Positions 17,754 to 24,196 of a stretch of DNA of 30,749 nt are shown here, piece by piece (within the stretch, counting starts at the first letter, position 1; the number at the start of each line of letters is the position of its first letter). The notes under the pieces were generated by a model that searched no databases, was not told where the DNA came from, and saw only the letters and a list, made by a program, of their open reading frames with translations. Both the position numbers and the translations under genes were made by a program. Origin of the DNA: Deltaproteobacteria bacterium (GTDB taxonomy: Bacteria; Desulfobacterota; DSM-4660; Desulfatiglandales; HGW-15); contig CP070840.1 of NCBI GenBank assembly GCA_020342025.1, positions 2,807,885-2,838,633 on the forward strand, given 5' to 3'.

Positions 17754-18227
17754 ATGGAAAAGTTGATCAAAATGACCGTTAACGGCAAGAAATACGAAAT
17801 CGCCGTGGAACCCAATCAGACCCTGGTGGAGGTTCTTCGAGAGGCGCTGGGCCTCACCGGGACAAAGGTGGGTTGCGAAATGGGAGACTGTGGCACCTGT
17901 ACAGTCATCATGGACGGTAAGGCGGTAAACGCGTGTCTTGTGCTGGCCGCCCAGGCCGATGGGAGAGAGATCTTGACTATTGAAGGCCTGGCAGAGGACG
18001 AAAGGCTTCACCCTCTTCAAGAGGCCTTCGTAATGAAAGGGGCCATTCAGTGCGGGTTTTGTACGCCTGGCATGATCATGAACGGTAAAGCCCTCCTGGA
18101 TAAGCGCCCGGATCCCGATGAAGCCGCCATTAGAGAGGCAATCTCTGGGGTGCTATGCCGGTGCACGGGCTACCGGAAAATTGTTCAGGCCATCAAGTCC
18201 GCATCCGGTAGCGCTCGCAGTCTTTAG
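17754..18227 (+). CDS. Molybdenum hydroxylase 1, 2Fe-2S small subunit (CoxS-like)
   Basis: The 157-residue protein carries two 2Fe-2S clusters. The N-terminal plant-ferredoxin-type cluster uses Cys41, Cys46, Cys49 and Cys61 (GCEMGDCGTC). The C-terminal helical cluster uses Cys100, Cys103, Cys135 and Cys137 (CGFC and CRC). It moves electrons from the molybdenum site to FAD. The ATG at 17754 gives this length and is preceded by a GGGGG run 7 nt upstream; the ATG at 17727 overlaps the FAD subunit stop (TAATG) but has no ribosome-binding site. It ends the first plus-strand gene string, before a 456-bp gap. Confidence 0.95.
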   Translation: MEKLIKMTVNGKKYEIAVEPNQTLVEVLREALGLTGTKVGCEMGDCGTCTVIMDGKAVNACLVLAAQADGREILTIEGLAEDERLHPLQEAFVMKGAIQCGFCTPGMIMNGKALLDKRPDPDEAAIREAISGVLCRCTGYRKIVQAIKSASGSARSL

Positions 18228-18330
18228 TTGTTCAAAAACCCTCTTGCAGTGCTAACGGTGTAGTGAAGCTTTGCTAGTGAAATGATCATTCAATATATGC
18301 CTTGGTAAGGGAATTCGTTTTTGCCAGTGC

Positions 18331-18520
18331 GTGAGGCCACGCCCCTTTTCTCAAGGCCATATCTATATTGTGAGCGGGAAGTGCCCCAATATTTGAGGTT
18401 TAAGGAGTGAGTTGCAGACTCCCAGAAGCTCAGTGGCGCAAACCCCAAATATTGGGTCACGGCGACGCCCGGTGGAATTTCTTTTGAGATATGGCCTCTC
18501 GAAAAAGGGCATGCCCTCAC
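18331..18520. repeat. Structured intergenic element, copy 1 (nested long stems)
   Basis: The outer arms 18331-18364 and 18487-18520 pair at 28 of 34 positions and end in ATATCT/AGATAT. The inner arms 18381-18401 and 18440-18460 pair at 19 of 21 positions, bounded by GTG and CAC. A 16-nt linker (18365-18380) and a 26-nt linker (18461-18486, starting GGCGACGCCC) separate the stems, and the apical part contains a GGAGT/ACTCC hairpin. A second copy with the same plan lies at 28048-28250. Three A-C mismatches on the plus strand become G-U pairs on the minus strand, hinting that RNA from the minus strand is the stable form. It may be a MITE-like repeat or a structured RNA. Confidence 0.75.
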
Positions 18521-18622
18521 TTCAGACCCTTGCAGGGTGTAATCAAGGCGAGGTGCTTTGAGTTCGGATCGATTGCTGGCCGTTGAACGGGGGGACAGAA
18601 GCCTGGAGCCTTAGGCTAATGA

Positions 18623-18651
18623 TTGACAGGTCATCTTTCTTTGGTTAGATT
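18623..18651 (+). promoter_or_regulatory. Candidate sigma-70 promoter of the cyclase-family gene
   Basis: An exact TTGACA (18623-18628) is followed after 17 nt by TAGATT (18646-18651), which matches 4 of 6 bases of the -10 consensus. Transcription would start near 18658, giving a leader of about 26 nt that carries GGAGG at 18672-18676, 7 nt before the GTG start. This implies that the cyclase gene is transcribed independently of hydroxylase 1. Confidence 0.6.
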
Positions 18652-18683
18652 TGATATAAAAGCCGCAGAACGGAGGTGCAAAC

Positions 18684-19415
18684 GTGAAGCTGAAAGGTAG
18701 AATCATCGATCTCACTCAAGAGATATATCAGGGCATGCCCGTCTACCCCGGACACCTGAAGACGGTGATCTGGACCCATGCCTCCCATGAAGAAGTGGGT
18801 CGCCAATTGGGAACAGGATTTTCTTATGAGACGCGGGGCATCATGTTTTGTGACCATGGACCCACGCACATCGATGCAGTCAGTCATCTCTCAACGGATC
18901 CTGATGCTCCCCCGGTGGACAAGATCCCCCTGGACTACTGTGTCACTTCGGGCGTCTGCCTGGATGTGAGTGACGTGCCACGTAAAAGCCAGTTCGGCCG
19001 AGCCAAGATTGAGGATGAACTGAAAAGGTGGAACCTGGATATCAGACAAGGAGACACGGTCCTGTTTTACACCGCCCATTACGATCAGTTCTACGGTAAG
19101 CCGGAATACATGACAGATTATCCTGGCTTGGATCGCGAGGCCACAGAGTTCATCCTTGAGCAGGGGTGTATCAATTTCGGGGTTGACTCGCCCAGTCCGG
19201 ATATGTTGGACGATAAGACCTACCCCTGTCACAGTGTGTGTGCGGAGCGGGGCATCACGCACATTGAAAACCTCTGCAACCTGGACAAGTTGGCGGGCAA
19301 ACGTTTCACTTTCATTGCTCTGCCATTAAAAATACGCGGTGGGACGGGTTCTCCTCTGAGAGCAATTGCCATCGTCTCTGAAGGCGAAGATGTGGATTGG
19401 GACCTGAGCGCTTGA
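18684..19415 (+). CDS. Cyclase-family metal-dependent hydrolase (kynurenine formamidase-like)
   Basis: The 243-residue protein has the cyclase/kynurenine-formamidase signature HGPTHIDAVSH at 58-68, whose His58, His62 and Asp64 are expected zinc or manganese ligands and His68 the base. A second HIENL segment lies near residue 194. Family members hydrolyse amide or lactone bonds such as N-formylkynurenine or isatin. A hydrolase beside molybdenum hydroxylases would fit opening of a hydroxylated ring, but the substrate is not identifiable. The GTG start is fixed by GGAGG 7 nt upstream. The gene has its own promoter and converges with the minus-strand aldolase gene 116 nt downstream. Confidence 0.88.
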   Translation: MKLKGRIIDLTQEIYQGMPVYPGHLKTVIWTHASHEEVGRQLGTGFSYETRGIMFCDHGPTHIDAVSHLSTDPDAPPVDKIPLDYCVTSGVCLDVSDVPRKSQFGRAKIEDELKRWNLDIRQGDTVLFYTAHYDQFYGKPEYMTDYPGLDREATEFILEQGCINFGVDSPSPDMLDDKTYPCHSVCAERGITHIENLCNLDKLAGKRFTFIALPLKIRGGTGSPLRAIAIVSEGEDVDWDLSA

Positions 19416-19531
19416 TCATGGTACAGCCGTTTTCCATGTGAGGCAAACGGTCCCCGCCCAGCGCTGTGGCGATCAGCGTCAATTTTTTCCTTCGAATGCA
19501 CTCCAAGCATAATGCTGACCCAAGGCGTGGG

Positions 19532-20125
19532 CTACTTAATCTGCTGAGACAGCCATGTGATTCGGGCCGATTCCTCCATCAGCTCGGCCATGTATTGGGC
19601 CTGCGTCAGAGTAGAGCCGATAGCGATGAGTCCATGGTTGGCCATCAATATCCCTACCATTTCCTTGGCTTTAAAGGTCTGGGCGACGGCGGCAGCCAAC
19701 TCTGGGGACCCTTCAGGGTACGCGCCAATGAGGGGGACCTGTATTAGGATGCGCTTGGCGTGAACAGTGGGCAGAGGCAGAGGCAGACCCCTGACCGCGT
19801 AAGCCGTGGCGTATGGGGCATGATAGTGGACAATCCCTCCGATATCAGACCGGGTTTCAAAGATGGCCAAATGGACATGCAATTCCTTTGTGGGTTTGGC
19901 ATGATTTTTAAATGGGCGAGCTTGGCTGTCCACCAAAACGAGATCCGACTCCCGGCATTCCAAAAGCCCTACTCCCGTTGGTTTGGTCAAAAACTGGCCT
20001 GGACCGACGCGTATGCTGATGTTACCCCCCGTGCTTCCCTGGAGTCCCATTTGAAAAGCACGTTGAGATGCCCATCGAAACGCCTTGGAAGCCTCCTGGA
20101 GGTCCTTCTTGGGTGGAACTGCCAT
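19532..20125 (-). CDS. Class II aldolase/adducin-family protein (fuculose-phosphate aldolase-like)
   Basis: The 197-residue zinc enzyme has GNISIR (34-39), TKPTGV (47-52), a catalytic Glu81 in ELHVHL, and metal ligands His100 and His102 (HYHAP) and His164 (NHGLIAIG). This fits the L-fuculose/L-rhamnulose-phosphate aldolase family, which cleaves hydroxy-carbonyl compounds by a zinc-stabilised enediolate; some members are decarboxylases or dehydratases. I place the start at 20125 because AAGGAA lies 6 nt upstream; the longer frame from 20167 covers the leader. It is the only minus-strand gene of the island and has its own strong promoter, so it is expressed separately from its neighbours. Confidence 0.9.
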   Translation of the reverse strand: MAVPPKKDLQEASKAFRWASQRAFQMGLQGSTGGNISIRVGPGQFLTKPTGVGLLECRESDLVLVDSQARPFKNHAKPTKELHVHLAIFETRSDIGGIVHYHAPYATAYAVRGLPLPLPTVHAKRILIQVPLIGAYPEGSPELAAAVAQTFKAKEMVGILMANHGLIAIGSTLTQAQYMAELMEESARITWLSQQIK

Positions 20126-20172
20126 GGGTGTTCCTTTTTGTGAGATGCTTCTCTTTACCACACACAATGTGT

Positions 20173-20230
20173 TGTTACGCTCTTTTTACTTTACCGTTTT
20201 GAGGGAGTCAACACGCACCTTGGCGTAACA
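20173..20230. promoter_or_regulatory. Paired operator-like octamers flanking the aldolase promoter
   Basis: TGTTACGC at 20173-20180 and its exact complement GCGTAACA at 20223-20230 bracket the aldolase promoter, one at the start site and the other upstream of the -35 box. Their centres are 50 bp apart, close to five helical turns, which would suit a repressor binding two half-sites or looping. Binding by the GntR-type regulator is only a guess. Confidence 0.4.
20183..20211 (-). promoter_or_regulatory. Sigma-70 promoter of the class II aldolase gene
   Basis: On the minus strand TTGACT (20211-20206) is followed after exactly 17 nt by TAAAAA (20188-20183), 5 of 6 matches in each box. Transcription would start near 20176 and give a leader of about 50 nt containing the AAGGAA ribosome-binding site. 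Confidence 0.65.
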
Positions 20231-20335
20231 GAATATGAAGGAGATCAAAAATCCTCGTCCCGATTATCAGGTCACCGAAGAGGATCTGTGGGTAAAACCT
20301 CCCTTCAGAGGGGCAGGCCTGGAAACGGAGTGAAG

Positions 20336-20395
20336 CGCCCCACCCCCGCCGGGCCCGTCCGCCTCGCCCGCTCGGCTGGAGGTGGGGTCTGGGCG
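20336..20395. repeat. GC-rich stem-loop block upstream of coxD
   Basis: CGCCC (20336-20340) and ACCCC (20342-20346) pair with GGGCG (20391-20395) and GGGGT (20384-20388). An inner stem GCCGGGC (20348-20354) pairs with GCTCGGC (20370-20376) at 6 of 7 positions. The block is much richer in GC than its surroundings and lies upstream of both promoters. It is not followed by a T tract, so it is not an obvious terminator. Confidence 0.45.
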
Positions 20396-20457
20396 AGCAC
20401 AGGCTGCTGCGCAGGAGGGAGCATTTTGGCATATTTTAGTAGAGATGTGTAAAAAAA

Positions 20458-20486
20458 TTGACAGGACTTAGCCCTCGTCCTATAGT
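20458..20486 (+). promoter_or_regulatory. Strong sigma-70 promoter of the coxD gene
   Basis: An exact TTGACA (20458-20463), a 17-nt spacer and TATAGT (20481-20486, 5 of 6) form one of the best promoters in the window. Transcription would begin near 20492-20494, only about 5-7 nt before the coxD ATG at 20499, so the message would be leaderless or nearly so. Confidence 0.7.
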
Positions 20487-20498
20487 TCGGCGCCAGAT

Positions 20499-21395
20499 AT
20501 GAAAAAAGTTTTCCGATCCATCGATGATGTCTATGGGGCCCTCAAGAGAGAAAAGTACATCTGCGATCGCAGGCTCGCTACCGTCATCTACCTGGCCTAT
20601 CGAATGGAAAAGCCCCTGCTCTTAGAGGGCGAGGCGGGCGTGGGCAAGACCGAATTGGGCCTGGTCCTGAGCAAGGCCCTGGACCGCCGGCTGATTCGAT
20701 TGCAATGTTACGAGGGCCTGGACGCCACGACGGCCGTCTACGAGTGGAACTATACCAAGCAGATCCTCCGCATAAAGTTGGCTGAGGCAGAGCACCAGGG
20801 CCTGGAGAACCTGCAAAATATCTTCGACGAGGAGTACCTTATCCGTCGACCTCTTCTGGAGGCCATTCGCAGTGAGGCCCACGGCAAGCACGTCTGCCTC
20901 TTGATCGATGAGCTGGACAGGGCAGATGAAGAATTTGAGGCCTTCTTGCTGGAGGTGTTGTCAGAGTTTCAGATTACGGTCCCGGAAATTGGCACCCTCA
21001 AGGCAAAAGCCAAGCCGCTGGTGATCATTACCTCCAACCGGACCCGTGAACTCCATGACGCCATCAAGAGGCGCTGCCTCTACCACTGGATCCATTACCC
21101 TTCCCTGGAAAAGGAACATGAGATCGTCACCACCAAAGTGCCAAAAATTTCCGAGGACTTGGCCTTCAGGATTTGCTCCCTCATGCAGCAGGTACGACAG
21201 ATGGGCTTTTACAAGAGACCGGGCATTGCCGAGACCCTGGACTGGGTCAATGCCCTTTTGCTGCTGAACCGGGATCATTTGGACGCCGAGACCCTGGAAG
21301 AGACGCTTGGCTGTATCTTCAAGCATCAGGCGGACATGGAACGGGTTGAAAGCGAAAACCTGGCTTCTTCCTGGGCGGAGGCGTTGCAGTCCTGA
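20499..21395 (+). CDS. MoxR-family AAA+ ATPase (CoxD-like)
   Basis: The 298-residue ATPase has Walker A GEAGVGKTE at 44-52, Walker B LLIDELDRADEEF near 133-146, and the sensor region VIITSNRTRELHDAIKRRC. CoxD of the carbon monoxide dehydrogenase cluster is a MoxR ATPase that works with the VWA protein CoxE to mature the molybdenum active site; homologues accompany other molybdenum hydroxylases. Its stop overlaps the coxE start by 1 nt, confirming the partnership. It has no ribosome-binding site and a promoter so close that translation must start on a very short leader. A later Met would remove conserved residues before Walker A, so the ATG at 20499 is retained. Confidence 0.93.
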   Translation: MKKVFRSIDDVYGALKREKYICDRRLATVIYLAYRMEKPLLLEGEAGVGKTELGLVLSKALDRRLIRLQCYEGLDATTAVYEWNYTKQILRIKLAEAEHQGLENLQNIFDEEYLIRRPLLEAIRSEAHGKHVCLLIDELDRADEEFEAFLLEVLSEFQITVPEIGTLKAKAKPLVIITSNRTRELHDAIKRRCLYHWIHYPSLEKEHEIVTTKVPKISEDLAFRICSLMQQVRQMGFYKRPGIAETLDWVNALLLLNRDHLDAETLEETLGCIFKHQADMERVESENLASSWAEALQS

Positions 21396-22546
21396 TGGAA
21401 GGGGAAGCGCTTTCAGACAACCAGGCCCGCTCAGGGGATTTTGTTATCAATATGCTGGATTTTGCCAGGCAGCTCAAGGAGAAAGGGTTGCCGGTGACCT
21501 TGGGGCGGACGCTGGACGCATTGCGTGGCCTAAGGCTGATTCGGCTGGAAGACAAGCAAGAGACTCACAGCTTGCTCAGCGCCCATTATGTCACCCGGCC
21601 CGAGGAGTTGGCCGTTTTTGACGCACTTTTTGAGGCGTTTTGGTCTCTTAAAGGCCCACAAAGCCTGCCCGATTCAAAGGGGCATGTTCAACTTTACGGG
21701 ACCTTGCCCTTAACCCTCATCGGTGATGCGGGAAGAGAGACGGATCGTTCCAGGCACGACCTTGAGACGCCTCCGTATAGCCCTCAAGAAATCTTGCACA
21801 AAAAAGATTTTGCGGCTATGCTCGATCAGGAATCAGAGGAGGTGAGCCAGGTGATCATGGCCCTGGCCCAGAACCTGGGTCTGCGGTTGGGAAGACGCTG
21901 GCGCACAAGGGGAAAGGGCAAAAGGGTGGACCTGCGCGGCTCTGTGCGCGCCTCTCTGCGTCACGGCGGGGAGTTGATGGTGCTGCGTAGAAAACGTCGC
22001 CAGCCCAGAAAGACCCGGTTCGTGGTTCTGTGCGACGTGAGCCATTCCATGGATTGCTACAGTCGTTTCCTGCTCCAGTTCATGTATGGCTTTCAGAGGC
22101 ACGTCCCCCGTGTGGAGACATTTGTATTCAGCACCCGGCTGACACACATCACCTCACTACTGCGAATGCGCAAGATGGATGCCGCTTATGCGCTGATCTC
22201 TGAGAAGGTCTCCCACTGGTCTGGAGGGACTAGGATCGGGAGCTCTCTTGCGGAATATAATCAGCGCTACGGTCCCAGATATTCAGGGCCCAACACGGTG
22301 GTCATCTTCTTGAGTGATGGATGGGACCAGGGGGAGATCGCGGTGTTAGAAAAGGAGATGAGGGAGCTGAACAGCCGAGTCAAACGGCTCATGTGGCTTA
22401 ATCCTTTACTGGGAATGCCCGACTATCGACCCATAGATCGTGGCATGAGGACAGCCCTGCCCCACGTGGAGGACTTCCTGGAATGCCACAACCTGGAGCA
22501 ACTTGAGGCGTTTGGCCGAAAGCTGGAAGAGGTCTGCAGCCTCTGA
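21395..22546 (+). CDS. VWA-domain-containing protein (CoxE-like)
   Basis: The 383-residue protein has an N-terminal helical region (residues 1-190) and a C-terminal von Willebrand A domain. Its MIDAS metal site is visible as DVSHSM starting at Asp214, followed by FLSDGWDQGE further on. CoxE proteins act with the MoxR ATPase CoxD, probably presenting the apo-enzyme to the ATPase for cofactor maturation in the cytoplasm. The basic stretch GRRWRTRGKGKRVDLRG (residues about 165-181) is typical of CoxE. The gene overlaps coxD by 1 nt and precedes the FAD subunit of hydroxylase 2 by 53 nt. It probably serves that enzyme and perhaps hydroxylase 1 as well. Confidence 0.92.
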   Translation: MEGEALSDNQARSGDFVINMLDFARQLKEKGLPVTLGRTLDALRGLRLIRLEDKQETHSLLSAHYVTRPEELAVFDALFEAFWSLKGPQSLPDSKGHVQLYGTLPLTLIGDAGRETDRSRHDLETPPYSPQEILHKKDFAAMLDQESEEVSQVIMALAQNLGLRLGRRWRTRGKGKRVDLRGSVRASLRHGGELMVLRRKRRQPRKTRFVVLCDVSHSMDCYSRFLLQFMYGFQRHVPRVETFVFSTRLTHITSLLRMRKMDAAYALISEKVSHWSGGTRIGSSLAEYNQRYGPRYSGPNTVVIFLSDGWDQGEIAVLEKEMRELNSRVKRLMWLNPLLGMPDYRPIDRGMRTALPHVEDFLECHNLEQLEAFGRKLEEVCSL

Positions 22547-22599
22547 ACGGCGTGGAGGTTTGAACCCATATCTGTAATGGCCAAAGGGAGGATTGACGT

Positions 22600-23451
22600 A
22601 TGAAGGAGTTCGAACTTTACGAACCGAAGAGCGTTAAGGAGGCCTGCGGGTTGCTCGCCAAGCTCAAAGGCAAGGCGCGGGTCATGGCAGGGGGGACTGA
22701 CCTTTTGGTGGAACTCAAGAGCGGGCGACTCAATCTTGCCGCTGTTGTGAGCCTTAAAGGGATAAAGGGGTTGAATAAGATTACGTTTAACCGGAAAGAG
22801 GGCCTGCGTATCGGTGCCTTGGTCACCTGGACACAGCTGCTGGACTCCAAACCTGTCTCCAAACACTATCCCCTGCTCAGAAAGGCGGCTGAGACGTTGG
22901 GGTCTGTCCAGATTCGAAATGTGGGCACCCTGGCCGGCAACGTCACTCACGCCTCCCCCGCGGCCAACGGCCCCATTCCGCTCCTGATCTATGAGGCGGA
23001 GTGTGTGGTCCAGGGTCCCAATGGGACGAGGGTCATCCCGGTGCAGAAGATGTTTGGCGGCGTGCAGAAGAATACCCTTAGCAGAAGTGAGGTGCTGACG
23101 GAGATCCGGGTTCCGGTACCACCCCCTGGTGTGAATGGGACCTACTACAAGTTTGCATTGCGACGGGCCATGGATCTGGCGGTGGTGGGGTTAGGCGTCC
23201 TGGTAAAGACCAAGAACGGCGCCTTTGAGGACGTGAGGATTGCCCTGGGATCTGTGGGCCCCAAGCCTTTCCGGGCTAAGAGGGCCGAAAAGATCTTGGC
23301 GGGTAAGAGGATTGATGAGCAACTGATGCGCAAGGCGGGTGAGACAGCGGCCGCCCAATGTGCGCCCATCACGGATATCCGGGCGTCCAAAGAATACCGT
23401 ATGGAAATTGTCAAAGAACTTACATATCGTGCCATCAAGGAGAGCCTATGA
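22600..23451 (+). CDS. Molybdenum hydroxylase 2, FAD-binding medium subunit (CoxM-like)
   Basis: The 283-residue flavoprotein has AGGTDL at 30-35 and TLAGNVTHASPAAN from residue 110, then the family C-terminal domain. It is only distantly similar to the other FAD subunit in the window: in the second FAD motif TIGGN is replaced by TLAGN. A GGGAGGA ribosome-binding site lies 7 nt before the ATG. The stop codon TGA shares its last base with the left arm of a palindromic repeat element, so insertion of that element may have redefined the end of the gene. It feeds electrons from the 2Fe-2S subunit encoded 268 bp downstream. Confidence 0.93.
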   Translation: MKEFELYEPKSVKEACGLLAKLKGKARVMAGGTDLLVELKSGRLNLAAVVSLKGIKGLNKITFNRKEGLRIGALVTWTQLLDSKPVSKHYPLLRKAAETLGSVQIRNVGTLAGNVTHASPAANGPIPLLIYEAECVVQGPNGTRVIPVQKMFGGVQKNTLSRSEVLTEIRVPVPPPGVNGTYYKFALRRAMDLAVVGLGVLVKTKNGAFEDVRIALGSVGPKPFRAKRAEKILAGKRIDEQLMRKAGETAAAQCAPITDIRASKEYRMEIVKELTYRAIKESL

Positions 23452-23612
23452 GGCTGTCGGAAAACGTCCATCTGCCGTTCGACAAGCTCACGGTCCTGAG
23501 CAAGGTCGAAGGACTGCGTTACCCTCATCCCTCGTCACTGCGGCGTACTTTTATGTACGCCTCATTCCTCGGGATTTCGGAAGCCTTGCATATGGGCATT
23601 TTCCATCAGCCT
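23451..23612. repeat. Composite palindromic repeat inside the hydroxylase 2 operon
   Basis: The terminal arms 23451-23474 (starting AGGCTGTCGG) and 23589-23612 (ending CATCAGCCT) pair at 19 of 24 positions. Inside are a hairpin built from TTCGAC/GTCGAA (23478-23483, 23505-23510) with a nested GCTCA/TGAGC (23486-23490, 23497-23501), and a perfect GGCGTAC/GTACGCC hairpin (23542-23548, 23555-23561). This REP-like organisation encodes no protein. It lies between the FAD and 2Fe-2S genes and starts on the last base of the FAD gene's stop codon. Confidence 0.75.
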
Positions 23613-23719
23613 CTAAGAAGTTGGTTTTTCCACAGTTTCTATCCTAGGCCTCAATCGGCCTTTGAAAATGCGCAGCGAGCTTCAAAACATCAAGTTATCA
23701 AGAAAGATGGGGGCATACC

Positions 23720-24190
23720 ATGAAAAGAGAGGTTAAGCTAACGGTCAACGGAGAGATATATGAGCTGGAAGTGGAGAACCGGAGAACCTTGTTGGAGGTC
23801 ATCCGTGAAGACCTCAATTTACTCGGAACGAAAAAGATCTGTGATATGGGTGAGTGCGGATCCTGCACCGTTTTGTTGGACGGCATGGCGGTGAATTCAT
23901 GTCTGACACTGGCCGCCGAGGCCCAGGGAAAGAAGATCGAGACGATCGAAGGGGTGGCTCAAGGGAAAAAACTTCATCCTATCCAAGAAGAGTTCGTCAC
24001 CAAGGGGGCTGTGCAGTGCGGTTTCTGCAGCCCCGGTATGATCCTGACTGTCAAGGCCTTCTTGGAGAAGAATCCCCATCCCACCCAGGAAGAGGCCGAA
24101 ATGGCCATTGCAGGAAACTTCTGCCGCTGCACAGGCTATATCCGAATCGTGGACGCCATCCTTTCATCGGCAGACAGAATGAGGGAGTAA
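23720..24190 (+). CDS. Molybdenum hydroxylase 2, 2Fe-2S small subunit (CoxS-like)
   Basis: The 156-residue protein binds two 2Fe-2S clusters through Cys41, Cys46, Cys49 and Cys61 (CDMGECGSC) and Cys100, Cys103, Cys135 and Cys137 (CGFC, CRC). These positions are identical to those of the other small subunit when that one starts at 17754, which supports both start choices. A GGGGG site lies 7 nt before the ATG. It connects the molybdenum and FAD subunits electronically. The large subunit follows after 6 nt, so the two are translationally linked, while the FAD gene is separated by a palindromic repeat. Confidence 0.95.
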   Translation: MKREVKLTVNGEIYELEVENRRTLLEVIREDLNLLGTKKICDMGECGSCTVLLDGMAVNSCLTLAAEAQGKKIETIEGVAQGKKLHPIQEEFVTKGAVQCGFCSPGMILTVKAFLEKNPHPTQEEAEMAIAGNFCRCTGYIRIVDAILSSADRMRE

Positions 24191-24196
24191 AAAGCT

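Larger units (their letters stand above)
18228..18683. other. 456-bp intergenic region with a structured element and a promoter
   Basis: No convincing gene lies here; the short minus-strand frame at 18290-18520 is just the reading of a palindromic element. The region holds structured element copy 1 (18331-18520), a near-consensus promoter (18623-18651) and the ribosome-binding site GGAGG for the GTG start of the cyclase gene. It therefore separates two transcription units. Confidence 0.7.
20126..20498. other. Divergent control region between the aldolase and coxD genes
   Basis: These 373 bp carry two near-consensus promoters facing apart (20183-20211 minus, 20458-20486 plus), an 8-bp inverted pair at 20173 and 20223, and a GC-rich stem-loop block at 20336-20395. 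The minus-strand frame across 20208-20432 has no coding character. No regulator gene is encoded here. Confidence 0.65.

Noticed and set aside
18290..18520. Minus-strand 76-codon frame
   Set aside because: It is the reading of a palindromic element, with no ribosome-binding site and no coding pattern shared with the second copy.
19420..19460. Bidirectional terminator between the cyclase and aldolase genes
   Set aside because: Only a 6-bp CCGTTT/AAACGG pair with a 12-nt loop and no T tract is visible; too weak to call.
23358..23723. Plus-strand 121-codon frame and a neighbouring 102-codon frame over the hydroxylase 2 spacer
   Set aside because: They overlap the end of the FAD subunit gene and a REP-like palindrome; no protein family is recognisable.
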